Shown piece by piece: positions 39,018-49,277 of a stretch of DNA of 64,000 nucleotides (within the stretch, counting starts at the first letter, position 1; each line of letters starts with the position of its first letter). Origin of the DNA: Bartonella sp. B1099 (GTDB lineage Bacteria; Pseudomonadota; Alphaproteobacteria; Rhizobiales; Rhizobiaceae); NCBI RefSeq assembly GCF_944801835.1, contig NZ_CALYLN010000001.1:652001-716000 (forward strand), read 5' to 3'. Below the pieces are notes generated by a model. It did not search any database. It was not told the origin of the DNA and saw only the letters and a program-made list of their open reading frames with translations. The translations under genes and the position numbers were made by a program.

Positions 39018-39812
39018 TTAATGTAATTTTCAGTGCTATAAAGCCTGTATTTTTTCGTAAATCAACATATAAACGTCATATAGAGATATGTGTGAGACAG
39101 AGATTAAGACGGATTTGCGAGACAAACAGTCTTTGCTTGTATAGGTTCAATAGGGGAAAGATATTGTATAAAGTCTGTTTGTGTAATCTCTGAAATGAGG
39201 AGGCAGCCTAATTTAGAGGAAAGTCTCAAGAGTCACTCATTTTCACCTCACTTCACACTCTTTACTTCGGTTTTATGATTTTTAAAAGCATCGACAGTAA
39301 CAACTTTTAAAGAGTGGAGATATACATTGCCTGATGCTTTTGTTTGTTACGTTTTTTAGCAAGATTATGCTTCATACATAAAATGGTGTGACTAAAATAT
39401 AAATATCCCACACCATAAATACCATTGTTATCCATTGATATGTTTTTAAAAAAGCATTTCTTAATGTACTCCCCGTCTCACGACAACGCCTGTGAAAACT
39501 ATAGCACAAAAACCTCTGTGAAATATATGATACCATCCATATTTTTAAGGTTTCATACAAGGTATGTAAGTTGGCACGAGCATTCAAATTTTTAGTTTTC
39601 AATGTTGTAAAAGATTTTGGTGTTTAGGACACATCATAAGAGATATTCTTTTCTTAAGTCGTTTTTATCTACACGACAATTCTAGCTTTTCTTGTGATGT
39701 ACAAGAAAATAAAGCTATTGTTTAATTCAATATAAACAGATTTAAAATGAGAGCGTTTCACAATATTTAGAGTTCTCATTTAAATTAAAAACGATAAATT
39801 ACACCTTATAAA
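39018..39812. other. Gene-free spacer between rlmN and the LysE-type gene
   Basis: About 800 bp. The right third (39628-39820) is the dispersed repeat in reverse orientation. A 76-codon minus-strand frame (39372-39602) is open but looks random. Nothing else recognised. Confidence 0.55.
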
Positions 39813-39820
39813 TCAATTTT
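39628..39820 (-). repeat. Dispersed intergenic repeat, copy D
   Basis: Aligns block by block with copy C (62541-62735) in the same orientation. Shared blocks include TTTTATC-ACAC, the TTAAAATGAGAG word, and ACGATAAATTA followed by TATAAATCAAT. It runs up to, and slightly into, the stop of the LysE-type gene. Confidence 0.65.
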
Positions 39821-40454
39821 TTGTAACGATAAGAAGGTGGAGAGCAAAGCTGGTAAAGGTCCCTGCAATAAGCCAGTCGAGAAAGCGAATATAGAGAGGA
39901 TTTTGTTTAAGGGTTTTGGTAAGTTTATGCGCTGTAAAAACGACCGAAATTGTAATGGGGAAAGAAATAGGAATATAAGAGAGTCCTAAAAAGAGTAACT
40001 TTTGTGTTGCCATAGGATCATTCTCATTGATAAATTGTGGTAAGAATGTTGCATTAAAGAGTATAACTTTAGGATTGAGAAGATTAATTCCAATACCAGC
40101 AAGATAGTTACGTTTGGAGCTTTGAGATTTAGAAGATGTTTGTTCAAAGGAAAATGTTGGTTTTCTCCGTAAAGCTTGGAAAGAAAACCATAAAAGATAA
40201 AAGGCTCCAACAATTTTCAGAAGAACAAAGGCGTGTGGCGCAGCAAAAATAAGTGCTGACAAGCCAAGTGCTACAGCAATAACTTGAATAGCAAATCCTG
40301 TTGCACTCCCCAAGGCACACATAATTCCAGCTTTTTTGCTTTGTGTAATGGTTCTTCCCACAGAAAGCATCATGTCTGGTCCTGGAATAAGTGCTAAAAT
40401 CAACGATGCTAAAGAAAATTGTACAATAATAGACCACTCCGGTAGAAATGACAC
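39813..40454 (-). CDS. LysE/RhtB family amino-acid exporter
   Basis: Inner-membrane translocator of 213 residues with six predicted spans. Family features are LILALIPGPDMMLSVGRTI near residues 17-35, GSATGFAIQVIAVALGLSAL, FQALRRKP, and GIGINLLNPKVILFNATFLPQF. The exported amino acid cannot be assigned. Divergent from argG across about 170 bp. Confidence 0.88.
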   Translation of the reverse strand: MSFLPEWSIIVQFSLASLILALIPGPDMMLSVGRTITQSKKAGIMCALGSATGFAIQVIAVALGLSALIFAAPHAFVLLKIVGAFYLLWFSFQALRRKPTFSFEQTSSKSQSSKRNYLAGIGINLLNPKVILFNATFLPQFINENDPMATQKLLFLGLSYIPISFPITISVVFTAHKLTKTLKQNPLYIRFLDWLIAGTFTSFALHLLIVTKN

Positions 40455-40627
40455 CTAAATCTCCTCTTATTTTTAAGTAGTGTTCACGCTATTTATAGTC
40501 CGAAGCGCCTTTATTTACGCTTTTTGAGTCTTTTTAATGTTGCTTAAAAAGAATTTATTTTTATATTTCTTGCATCGTTTAAATTTTTAGGAAAAAATAA
40601 AAAAAGCAGCTCATATAGAACTTTAAA

Positions 40628-41863
40628 ATGAAAAAGTGGCAAAATATGAAGAAAGTTGTTTTGGCTTATTCCGGGGGGTTGGATACATCAATTATTCTCA
40701 AATGGTTGCAAACTAAACTAGGCGTTGAGGTTGTAACTTTTACAGCTGATTTAGGGCAGGGGGAAGAGTTAGCACTTGCGCGTCGTAAAGCAGAGATGCT
40801 GGGTGTTAAAGAAATCTACATTGAAGATTTGTGTGAGGAATTTGTGCGTGATTTTGTCTTTCCAATGTTTCGCGCCAATGCTGTTTATGAAGGAACATAT
40901 CTTTTGGGGACATCAATTGCGCGTCCACTTATTTCAAAACGGCTTATTGAGATTGCTAAGGAAACAGGAGCGGATGCCATTGCCCATGGGGCAACAGGAA
41001 AAGGCAATGACCAAGTACGCTTTGAGCTTTCTGCTTATGCACTTAATCCTGATATCAAGATTATTGCTCCATGGCGTGATTGGGATTTTAAGAGTCGAAC
41101 AGATCTAATTGAATTCGCACGTACACATCAAATTCCTATAGAAAAAGATAAGCAAGGTGAAGCACCTTTTTCAGTGGATGCAAATTTATTGCATTCTTCA
41201 TCAGAAGGAAAGATATTAGAAAATCCGGCACTTTCTGCTCCTGAATATGTCCATATGCGTACTCTTTCGCCGGAAGATGCTCCCGATCAAGCAACCAGAA
41301 TCACGCTTGGTTTTAAAAAAGGCGATGCTGTTTCAATCAATGGAAAAAATTTATCACCTGCAACTTTACTTACAAAATTAAATCATTATGGGTGCAATAA
41401 TGGTATTGGTCGGTTAGATTTAGTAGAAAATCGCTTTATCGGTATGAAATCACGGGGTATTTATGAAACCCCAGGGGGGGCCATTCTTTTGACAGCACAT
41501 AGGGCTATGGAATCTTTAACGCTAGATCGTGGTGCAGCTCATTTAAAAGATGAATTGATGCCACGTTATGCAGAACTCATTTATTATGGCTTTTGGTTTT
41601 CGCCTGAACGCAAGATGTTGCAGGCAGCGATTGATTTATCTCAAGAACATGTTGAAGGTGAAGTTACATTAAAGCTCTATAAAGGAAATGTGATTGTAGA
41701 AGGACGCCAAAGTAAAAAATCGCTTTATTCGAGTGAGTTGGTAACCTTCGAGGATGATCAAGGCGCTTATAATCAAAAAGATGCAACGGGTTTTATTAAA
41801 TTAAATGCTCTGCGCTTGCGTACATTAGCCATGCAGCATCAAGGTGATAAAGAAAAGAAATAA
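40628..41863 (+). CDS. argG: Argininosuccinate synthase
   Basis: Joins citrulline and aspartate to argininosuccinate. The 411-residue protein has the ATP-pyrophosphatase motif AYSGGLDTS at 13-21, TADLGQGEE, the [13 protein letters not shown] block and [13 protein letters not shown]. The [17 protein letters not shown] start resembles rhizobial ArgG, so the first ATG is kept; an internal ATG at 40646 is an alternative. A monocistronic-looking gene flanked by long spacers. Confidence 0.96.
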   Translation: MKKWQNMKKVVLAYSGGLDTSIILKWLQTKLGVEVVTFTADLGQGEELALARRKAEMLGVKEIYIEDLCEEFVRDFVFPMFRANAVYEGTYLLGTSIARPLISKRLIEIAKETGADAIAHGATGKGNDQVRFELSAYALNPDIKIIAPWRDWDFKSRTDLIEFARTHQIPIEKDKQGEAPFSVDANLLHSSSEGKILENPALSAPEYVHMRTLSPEDAPDQATRITLGFKKGDAVSINGKNLSPATLLTKLNHYGCNNGIGRLDLVENRFIGMKSRGIYETPGGAILLTAHRAMESLTLDRGAAHLKDELMPRYAELIYYGFWFSPERKMLQAAIDLSQEHVEGEVTLKLYKGNVIVEGRQSKKSLYSSELVTFEDDQGAYNQKDATGFIKLNALRLRTLAMQHQGDKEKK

Positions 41864-42483
41864 AAGATTTTTTTGACAAGTATCATGTGGGTTAGTGCTT
41901 TTGTATGAAACGATTTATTGAAGTATTTTTATCTATTAATTTTTTTACAGTTCTTTTGTTTACTATTAGAGATTTCGTTTTTATGATTTATCATATTGTT
42001 TTATAATGATAATTTATCTTTTTTCTATTGAATTTAGAATCTTGAAGACTTTAAAATTTTCTCTTTTCAAATGTCTCTCATATCGAATCAATCAAAATCA
42101 TTTTTTTGCATATTACAAGCTGATGAGCCATGTGGGTAAAAACTGTACAAGAAAGGCATATCTTTTATGAATCATCTCAAGCGTTAAGAATTGTAACAAC
42201 ATTAGGGAGCAAAGTTTGTGATGATGTTGGTTTGCTCACCAATATAATAAGCACGCCTTATGATTAAGAAAAAAGAAGGCTTTGATAAGCAAAACAAGAT
42301 ACTTTTGCTTTATAATATTGAACGTTTTTTATTTTTATCAAAATAAAATATGTTTACAGCGTGGTTTGTTTTTATATGGTGAGTATCAAGAAATTTCCAT
42401 ATTTTTGCTTGCTATTATTGACGAATAAATTCAAGAACCATACACCCTATTTTGAAAAGAGTATAATTTTTAGGATAAAGATA
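41864..42483. other. Gene-free spacer between argG and lysK
   Basis: About 620 bp containing repeat copy B (41991-42183). The upstream extension of the lysK frame (from 42361) lacks homology to LysK. No other feature seen. Confidence 0.6.
41991..42183 (+). repeat. Dispersed intergenic repeat, copy B
   Basis: Same orientation as copy A, with an identical 20-mer at its 3' end (42158-42177) and a matching 5' block TTTATAATGATAATTTATC, also seen in reverse in copy C. The word TTTGCATATTA-AAGC is shared with copy A. No ORF. Confidence 0.65.
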
Positions 42484-44145
42484 ATGATGCGTGATCAGTG
42501 TGATGCCCTTAGCCTTACGCCTGAATTAAAGGATGCGGCTGCTCAATCGAGAACTTGGCCATTTGAAGAAGCACGTAAGATTATCAAACGGTACGAAAAG
42601 ACGGGTTATCCAGACAGTGTAATATTTGAAACAGGTTATGGGCCTTCTGGTTTACCGCATATTGGAACTTTTGGTGAAGTGGCACGTACAACCATGGTGC
42701 GTCATGCATTTCATATCCTTACAGAGAATAAAGTAAAAACAAAGCTGCTTTGTTTTTCTGATGATATGGATGGTTTGCGCAAGGTCCCTGAGAATGTGCC
42801 TGATCGCGAGAAGATGGAACATTATCTTGGTCAACCGTTGAGCCGCGTTCCTGATCCTTTTGGAGATGATTATCTTTCTTTTGGAGCGGCGAATAATGCA
42901 CGTTTACGGGCTTTTCTTGATCGTTTTGGTTTTGATTATGAATTTGCAAGTGCTACGGATTATTACAGTTCCGGTCGTTTTGATGAAACACTTTTAAAAA
43001 TCCTTGCCTGTTATGACAAGGTGATGGCAATTATTTTACCAACATTGGGTGAAGAACGGCAGGCGACTTATTCTCTCTTTTTACCGATTTCTCCCTTTTC
43101 TGGGAAAGTATTACAGGTACCGATGATTGCGCGTAATGTTGAAAAAGGAACGGTTACTTATATCGAGCCTGAAACAGGAGAAACTATAGAAACGGAGGTC
43201 ACTAGGGGCAAGGTTAAGTGTCAATGGAAGGTTGATTGGGCTATGCGCTGGACAGCGCTTGGCATTGATTATGAAATGGCAGGAAAAGATCTTATCGATT
43301 CCACAAATCTTTCTTCTAAAATTTGTAAAGTCTTGGGTGGGAAACCTCCAGAAGGATTTAACTATGAGCTCTTTTTGGATGAAAAGGGTCAGAAAATTTC
43401 CAAATCCAAGGGAAATGGTTTAACCATTGATGAATGGCTTACTTACGCTCCAACGGAGAGTTTAGGGCTTTATATGTTTTCAAAGCCCAAAACAGCCAAA
43501 AGGCTTTATTTTGATGTTATTCCCAAAGTCGTGGATGAATATTATGCACATCTTTCAGCTTATGGTCGTCAAAGTTGGCAAGAACGGCTTAATAATCCAG
43601 TATGGCATATCCATAATGGTTGTCCTCCACAGGTTGATTTACCGGTTCCCTTTGCTCTTCTGTTGAATTTGGTAAGTGCTTCAAATGCAGAGAATAAAGA
43701 GGTTCTCTGGGGGTTTATTTCTCGCTATGCTCAAGGAGCCAATGCACAAACTTATCCAGAACTTGATCAGTTAGTGCAATTTGCTCTTAAATATTTTGAT
43801 ATTTTTGTGAAACCTAACAAAAAATTTCGCGCAGCAGATGATAGTGAACGGGCAACATTAGCGCAAATTGATGCAAAATTAGCCAGTTTGCCTGAAACTG
43901 CTGATAGCAATATGATTCAAAATGCACTTCTTGATGTTGCACGTTTAATAGAACGCTATCAAGATCATAACAAAAAAAGCCCTGAAGGGGGACCGGGTGT
44001 TTCAAATGTTTTTTTTCAAATGATCTATGAAGTCCTTTTAGGGCAGGAACGAGGACCACGATTGGGATCATTTATTGCGCTTTATGGGATTAATGAAATG
44101 CGTGCACTAATTGCTGAAGCACTTGCACGATCTGTGGAGGAATAA
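42484..44145 (+). CDS. lysK: Lysyl-tRNA synthetase, class I
   Basis: Charges tRNA-Lys. It belongs to the class I family usual in alphaproteobacteria and archaea rather than the class II LysS. From the ATG at 42484 (AGGATAAAG upstream) it is 553 residues. The signature HIGT is at 59-62 in [13 protein letters not shown] and the KMSKS-equivalent KISKS at 304-308, with [14 protein letters not shown] between. Its TAA overlaps the prfC ATG by one base. Confidence 0.95.
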   Translation: MMRDQCDALSLTPELKDAAAQSRTWPFEEARKIIKRYEKTGYPDSVIFETGYGPSGLPHIGTFGEVARTTMVRHAFHILTENKVKTKLLCFSDDMDGLRKVPENVPDREKMEHYLGQPLSRVPDPFGDDYLSFGAANNARLRAFLDRFGFDYEFASATDYYSSGRFDETLLKILACYDKVMAIILPTLGEERQATYSLFLPISPFSGKVLQVPMIARNVEKGTVTYIEPETGETIETEVTRGKVKCQWKVDWAMRWTALGIDYEMAGKDLIDSTNLSSKICKVLGGKPPEGFNYELFLDEKGQKISKSKGNGLTIDEWLTYAPTESLGLYMFSKPKTAKRLYFDVIPKVVDEYYAHLSAYGRQSWQERLNNPVWHIHNGCPPQVDLPVPFALLLNLVSASNAENKEVLWGFISRYAQGANAQTYPELDQLVQFALKYFDIFVKPNKKFRAADDSERATLAQIDAKLASLPETADSNMIQNALLDVARLIERYQDHNKKSPEGGPGVSNVFFQMIYEVLLGQERGPRLGSFIALYGINEMRALIAEALARSVEE

Positions 44146-45719
44146 TGGAAAGAAGAGTGCAAGAAGTAAAGCGACGCCGTACATTTGCAATTATTGCTCA
44201 CCCAGATGCTGGAAAAACGACATTGACAGAAAAGCTTTTATTGTTTGGTGGTGCTATTCAACTTGCAGGAGAAGTAAAAGCTAAAAAGGATCGTATTCAA
44301 ACCCGTTCTGATTGGATGAATATTGAGCGTGATCGTGGTATTTCCGTTGTGACTTCAGTGATGACGTTTGAATATGAAAATCATATTTTTAATCTCTTAG
44401 ATACGCCAGGCCATGAAGATTTTGCAGACGATACCTATCGCACGCTGACAGCTGTTGATAGTGCTATCATGGTCTTGGATGGCGCCCGCGGGATTGAGCC
44501 TAGAACACTGAAATTGTTTGAAGTGTGTCGGATGCGGGATATTCCTATTGTTACTTTTATCAATAAAATGGATCGTGAGGCGCGTGATCCTCTAGAGCTT
44601 TTAGATGAAATTGAAGAAAAGCTAGCGCTTGATACCGCACCCATAACATGGCCCATTGGGACGGGTAAAGATTTTGTTGGGACTTTTGATCTTCATCATA
44701 ATCGATTTCGTCAAAAAGATGATGAAGTAACACAACAGATCGTTTCAGATCCCAGTGAAATTGTCCATTTACTTCCAGAGTATCAACATTCAACTTTTAT
44801 TGAAGGGGTGGAACTCGCTCGAAATGCTTGCAAAAATTTTGATCTTCAAGCTTTCCGTGAAGGGCATATGACACCGGTTTATTTTGGTTCGGCGTTACGA
44901 AATTTTGGTGTTCGTGATTTGATCAATGCACTCATTGATTTTGGTCAAAGTCCTCGTGATCAAAGTGCAGATCAGCGCAATATCATAGCAACTGAACCTA
45001 AAATGACGGGGTTTGTTTTTAAAATTCAAGCAAATATGGATCCTAATCACCGTGATCGTATTGCATTTTTTCGGGTCTGTTCTGGAACACTTGAACGCGG
45101 CATGAAGACAAAGTTAGTGCGAACAGGAAAACCGATGACACTTTCGGCTCCACAATTTTTCTTTGCGCGTTCACGCCAAATTGCTGATCAAGCCTATGCT
45201 GGTGATATCGTAGGAATCCCTAATCATGGAACGTTACGGATTGGCGATACTTTGACTGAAGGAGAAGATATCCTCTTTAAGGGAGTCCCCAATTTTGCAC
45301 CAGAAATTTTGCGTCGTGTTTGTTTAGGCGATCCAATGAAAGCAAAAAAGCTTAAAGAAGCTTTGCAACAGATGGCGGAAGAAGGGGTTGTGCAATTATT
45401 TATTCCAGATGATGGGTCACCTTCTCTCATTGGTGTTATTGGTGCTTTGCAAATTGATGTTTTAAAAGAGCGATTGAAAATAGAATATTCTTTACCGGTA
45501 AATTTTGAACCAGCACGCTTTAATGTATGTCGTTGGATTTCAACACAGAGCAAAGATGAGTTGCAAAAGTTTCTCAGCAATCACCGCTCTGCTATTGCGT
45601 ATGATTTAGAGGGTGATCCAGTATTTTTAGCAGAGAACCATTTTTCATTAAATTATGAGGCAGAAAGAGCTCCTAAAATAAAATTTTCTGCTTTTAAAGA
45701 TTATCAAATACGCGCTTAA
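44145..45719 (+). CDS. prfC: Peptide chain release factor 3
   Basis: Translational GTPase that recycles RF1/RF2 after termination. The 524-residue protein has the P-loop HPDAGKTT near 19-26, a switch I region with RDRGISVVTSVM, DTPGHEDF and NKMDREARDP. Domains II and III follow, with PNFAPEILRRVCLGDPMKAKKL. Translationally coupled to lysK. A terminator hairpin lies about 250 bp downstream. Confidence 0.96.
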   Translation: MERRVQEVKRRRTFAIIAHPDAGKTTLTEKLLLFGGAIQLAGEVKAKKDRIQTRSDWMNIERDRGISVVTSVMTFEYENHIFNLLDTPGHEDFADDTYRTLTAVDSAIMVLDGARGIEPRTLKLFEVCRMRDIPIVTFINKMDREARDPLELLDEIEEKLALDTAPITWPIGTGKDFVGTFDLHHNRFRQKDDEVTQQIVSDPSEIVHLLPEYQHSTFIEGVELARNACKNFDLQAFREGHMTPVYFGSALRNFGVRDLINALIDFGQSPRDQSADQRNIIATEPKMTGFVFKIQANMDPNHRDRIAFFRVCSGTLERGMKTKLVRTGKPMTLSAPQFFFARSRQIADQAYAGDIVGIPNHGTLRIGDTLTEGEDILFKGVPNFAPEILRRVCLGDPMKAKKLKEALQQMAEEGVVQLFIPDDGSPSLIGVIGALQIDVLKERLKIEYSLPVNFEPARFNVCRWISTQSKDELQKFLSNHRSAIAYDLEGDPVFLAENHFSLNYEAERAPKIKFSAFKDYQIRA

Positions 45720-46155
45720 TGTAAAGAAGAATCGGTTATACAACAATTTGGTTGGTAATCATTTGTCACGTTGAGTTGGAGTATTTTTTCTGAAAGTGAT
45801 AGAGTATGTAAAGAACATTTTCAGAGTGCACGATAGAAAGAATGCCGTAAATTTAACTATTATATTCAATAATTTACAATATATTTATACTTTTGGCGCT
45901 TTTAAAATTTTAATATTTTTTAGAGTACTTATGTGAGTTAGAGAACAAGCTATCGCCCATTCTTCGTTGAAACATATCAAAAAAATTTTGATATGTTTTT
46001 TTACGATAAGATATGAAATGTCTTTCAATCTTTTTAAAATCTAAATTAAGAATCTCCTGTATAAATATAGTTTTTAATTGTATGAAAATTGTATACAGTC
46101 AAAATAATACAAATAATCAATAAGATGGAATTTGTTATCCCAAATACAATATCAT
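45720..46155. other. Spacer between prfC and addB
   Basis: About 435 bp, containing a plus-strand terminator (45970-46002). No ORF of note. In several rhizobia a sugar-phosphate kinase and nucleotidyltransferase gene pair precedes addB; neither is here. Confidence 0.55.
45970..46002 (+). terminator. Rho-independent terminator downstream of prfC
   Basis: A perfect 13-bp stem (45970-45982 with 45986-45998) and 3-nt loop lead into a T-run to 46002. The stem is AT-rich but the orientation fits termination of lysK-prfC. Confidence 0.7.
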
Positions 46156-49100
46156 ATGACCTATAAACCACGTGTCTTTTCTATTTCTTCTGGAACAGCT
46201 TTTTTGCCTCACTTTGTTGATGCGCTGTTCTCTGGTGCCCTTATTGATAATTTTGCTTCTGATGGAGATATTCAAACGGCTCTTGCCGATAGCCTTATTT
46301 ATGTTCCGACACGTCGTGCGGCTCGGGCTTTGCGTTTAGCCTTTGTTGAAAGAAGTGATACACGATCAACCTTCTTGCCAACCATTCGTGCTCTAGGAGA
46401 TGTCGATGAAGACAGTTTCCTTTTTGTTGAAAATCATACCAGCACTCTCAATCCACCCATTGGCGAAAGTGAACGCCTGCTGCTTTTAGCGCGTCTTATT
46501 CGTCCATGGCGTGAAAATTTGCCTGCACATTTGCGTACCATGTTTGGTACAGAAGATGTGCTTATTCCGGCTCATAGTGCCGATGCACTTTGGCTTGCTC
46601 AAGATTTAGCACATTTGATGGATGAAATTGAAACAGAAGGAGCAGACTGGTCAAAACTTAAAGATATTGCCCCTGATATGGTCGCTGAATGGTGGCAAAT
46701 AACGCTCGATTTTTTAACGATTGTGACACAAAATTGGCCGCAAATTTTAACAGAAAGGCAACGAAGTAATCCCGCTGAATGGCGTAATCAAGCACTTACA
46801 ATGCACGCAGAGACTTTACGACGCGCACAATCTGATAAACCTATCATTGCGGCTGGTGTATCAGGTTCTATGCCGGAAGTTTCTCATCTTTTAAAGGTTA
46901 TAGCCTCTCTGCCAAAAGGGGCAGTTGTTCTTCCGGGTCTTGATCTTCATATGGATGAAGAGCAATGGAATGCACTTGGCACGAGCAATAAAGAAAAAGC
47001 AGTTTCTGCTTCTTTTAATCATGTAGAAAACGTTTTTAGCCATCCTCAATATCATTTAAAAAAACTTTTAACTCTCATGGAGTGTCAACGCGCCCATGTT
47101 TGTGAGATTGGCCAACAAAGTGCAACAAAGAAAAGGCGAATGGCGCTTTTATCAGAAGCATTCCGACCAGCTTCTACAACCGATAAATGGGTACAAATTG
47201 TCCGTGATGATTATGAGGAACTTTGTGCAGATTGGTCATTTATTGAAGCTATAAATGAACGTGAGGAAGCTCTGGCTATCGCTGTTGCTTTACGAAGAGC
47301 TATTGAAAATCCCAAAAAAACCGCAGCTCTTATTACAAATGACCGTAATTTAGCCCGCCGTGTTGCGGCGGAATTACAGCGATTTGGTATTGAAGCAAAT
47401 GATTCAGGGGGAATACCACTTGCACAAACATTGCCTGTAACACTCTTACGACTGATCTTAGAAAATGTGTTGCAACCTGATGATCCCATTGCTTTTCTTT
47501 CTCTTCTTAAACATCCACTGACAACACTCCACCAAAACCGTCATCGCTTACGCGAACTGGCAGAAAATTTTGAACTTTTTGTACTTCGAGGGAATACAGG
47601 GCGCATCAATCTTTTTGAATGTGATCAATTCCTTGAAAAATGGATTGAAACATATTCTCATGATCGTTCTGAAATGAATGCCCTTGATCAGCAGAAGTTT
47701 GAAGAAGCACGTTTTCTGTGTCATCTTTTGAAGAAAGCTGTTGAACCTTTAACCTTTCTCATGAAACAAGAGAAAGAATGCACCGTCAATGAAGCTGCGA
47801 TAGCAACTGTTGAAATTTTTGAGAATTTTGGTCGCAATGAGGATAATTCTCTTGCTCATCTTTATCAACACGAAGCAGGACAAACCCTATCAAATTTTTT
47901 GCGTGAATTGGTCAGTGATCAATCAGGATTAACATTTCATTTTAGCGAATGGCCTGCTATGTTTTCTGCATTGATCGCAACGCGTTCCGTCACACCTTCA
48001 CCTGGAGGACATCCACGTTTATTCATCTGGGGTACTTTGGAATCACGTTTGCAAACGGTTGATACAGTGGTCATCGGCGGTCTTAATGAAGGTTCATGGC
48101 CGATATCAACCCGAAATGATGCTTTTTTATCGCGCCCGATGAAAATGATGTTAACTCTGGAACCACCAGAGCAACGTATAGGTGTTTCTGCGCATGATTT
48201 TCAATGGGCTATGGGAATGGATAAAGTGGTGATGAGTCGTTCATTGCGGGTTAATCATACTCCTTCTATTCCCTCACGATGGCTACAACGTATAGAAACA
48301 GTTGTAGGAAAACAGGTTTGGAAACAAATTCGTGCACGCGGTGAAATATTACGCCATTGGAGCAAGATGCTTGATCATACAAGCGTAAATTCTGAGGTGA
48401 AACGTCCTTGTCCTGTACCACCTCTTACTATGCGTCCGCGTCATTTTTCAGTCACTGAAATAGAAACATTGCGGTATGATCCTTATGCTATTTATGCCAA
48501 AAGAATCTTACGACTCAAACCTCTTAAAGCACTGATTCATGACCCTAGCACACTTGAGCGCGGAATACTTTATCACGCTATTCTTGCCGCTTTTTGCACA
48601 CAAATAAAAAATCCAAATGCTGCAAATGCACTCAATGTTCTGCTTTCTATTGGACGTAAAGAATTTGATAAATTCAATTTTCCACCTGATATTGAAACAG
48701 TTTGGTGGAACAGTTTTGAAAATCTTGCTCCATTTCTAATTCAATGGGAACAAAGTTTAGGACCGCGAGAGCGGTATTCGGAAGTAGTCTCACAAAAAAT
48801 TCCTATAGGCAAAACAGGAGTAACCCTTTCAGGACGGGCTGATCGCCTTGATGTTTTGCCAGACAAAATGGTTGAAATTCTAGATTTCAAAACTGGAACC
48901 CCTCCTTCATCAAAACAAGTTCGTGAATTATTATTTCCACAATTGGCTTTAGAAACAGCTTTGCTGATGGAAGGGGCATTTCCAGATTTTCAAGATCTTG
49001 TTCCCTCAAATTTATTTTATGTTCCTCTGAACGGAAAAGGTGAAATTAAATCTCAATCCATTCTTTTAACGGAAAAAGACAAAAAAACTTATCTTAGTGC

Positions 49101-49275
49101 CGTTAATCTTGGTGAAATCGCATGGAAAAATCTTATTGCCCTTATAACGTATTATCAAAATCCACAACAAGGCTATCTCTCACATGCTGTTCCCATTGAA
49201 AAACGGCATGAAGGTGACTACGACCATTTAGCAAGGTTGTGGGAATGGTCAATTGGTTTTCATGAAGAAGAGTAA
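46156..49275 (+). CDS. addB: Double-strand break repair protein AddB
   Basis: Partner of AddA in the RecBCD-like helicase-nuclease for recombinational repair. From the ATG at 46156 it is 1039 residues. The N-terminal half has a degenerate helicase fold without a Walker A motif, as usual in alphaproteobacterial AddB. The central VVIGGLNEGSWP motif and the C-terminal PD-(D/E)XK nuclease with GRADRLD and ILDFKTGTPP (Asp910) are intact. addA starts two bases after its stop. Confidence 0.93.
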   Translation: MTYKPRVFSISSGTAFLPHFVDALFSGALIDNFASDGDIQTALADSLIYVPTRRAARALRLAFVERSDTRSTFLPTIRALGDVDEDSFLFVENHTSTLNPPIGESERLLLLARLIRPWRENLPAHLRTMFGTEDVLIPAHSADALWLAQDLAHLMDEIETEGADWSKLKDIAPDMVAEWWQITLDFLTIVTQNWPQILTERQRSNPAEWRNQALTMHAETLRRAQSDKPIIAAGVSGSMPEVSHLLKVIASLPKGAVVLPGLDLHMDEEQWNALGTSNKEKAVSASFNHVENVFSHPQYHLKKLLTLMECQRAHVCEIGQQSATKKRRMALLSEAFRPASTTDKWVQIVRDDYEELCADWSFIEAINEREEALAIAVALRRAIENPKKTAALITNDRNLARRVAAELQRFGIEANDSGGIPLAQTLPVTLLRLILENVLQPDDPIAFLSLLKHPLTTLHQNRHRLRELAENFELFVLRGNTGRINLFECDQFLEKWIETYSHDRSEMNALDQQKFEEARFLCHLLKKAVEPLTFLMKQEKECTVNEAAIATVEIFENFGRNEDNSLAHLYQHEAGQTLSNFLRELVSDQSGLTFHFSEWPAMFSALIATRSVTPSPGGHPRLFIWGTLESRLQTVDTVVIGGLNEGSWPISTRNDAFLSRPMKMMLTLEPPEQRIGVSAHDFQWAMGMDKVVMSRSLRVNHTPSIPSRWLQRIETVVGKQVWKQIRARGEILRHWSKMLDHTSVNSEVKRPCPVPPLTMRPRHFSVTEIETLRYDPYAIYAKRILRLKPLKALIHDPSTLERGILYHAILAAFCTQIKNPNAANALNVLLSIGRKEFDKFNFPPDIETVWWNSFENLAPFLIQWEQSLGPRERYSEVVSQKIPIGKTGVTLSGRADRLDVLPDKMVEILDFKTGTPPSSKQVRELLFPQLALETALLMEGAFPDFQDLVPSNLFYVPLNGKGEIKSQSILLTEKDKKTYLSAVNLGEIAWKNLIALITYYQNPQQGYLSHAVPIEKRHEGDYDHLARLWEWSIGFHEEE

Positions 49276-49277
49276 TC

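Noticed and set aside
39372-39602. 76-codon minus-strand frame in the rlmN-lysE spacer
   Set aside because: No ribosome site, no recognisable motif, and odd composition; most likely chance in AT-rich DNA, though a decayed gene cannot be excluded.
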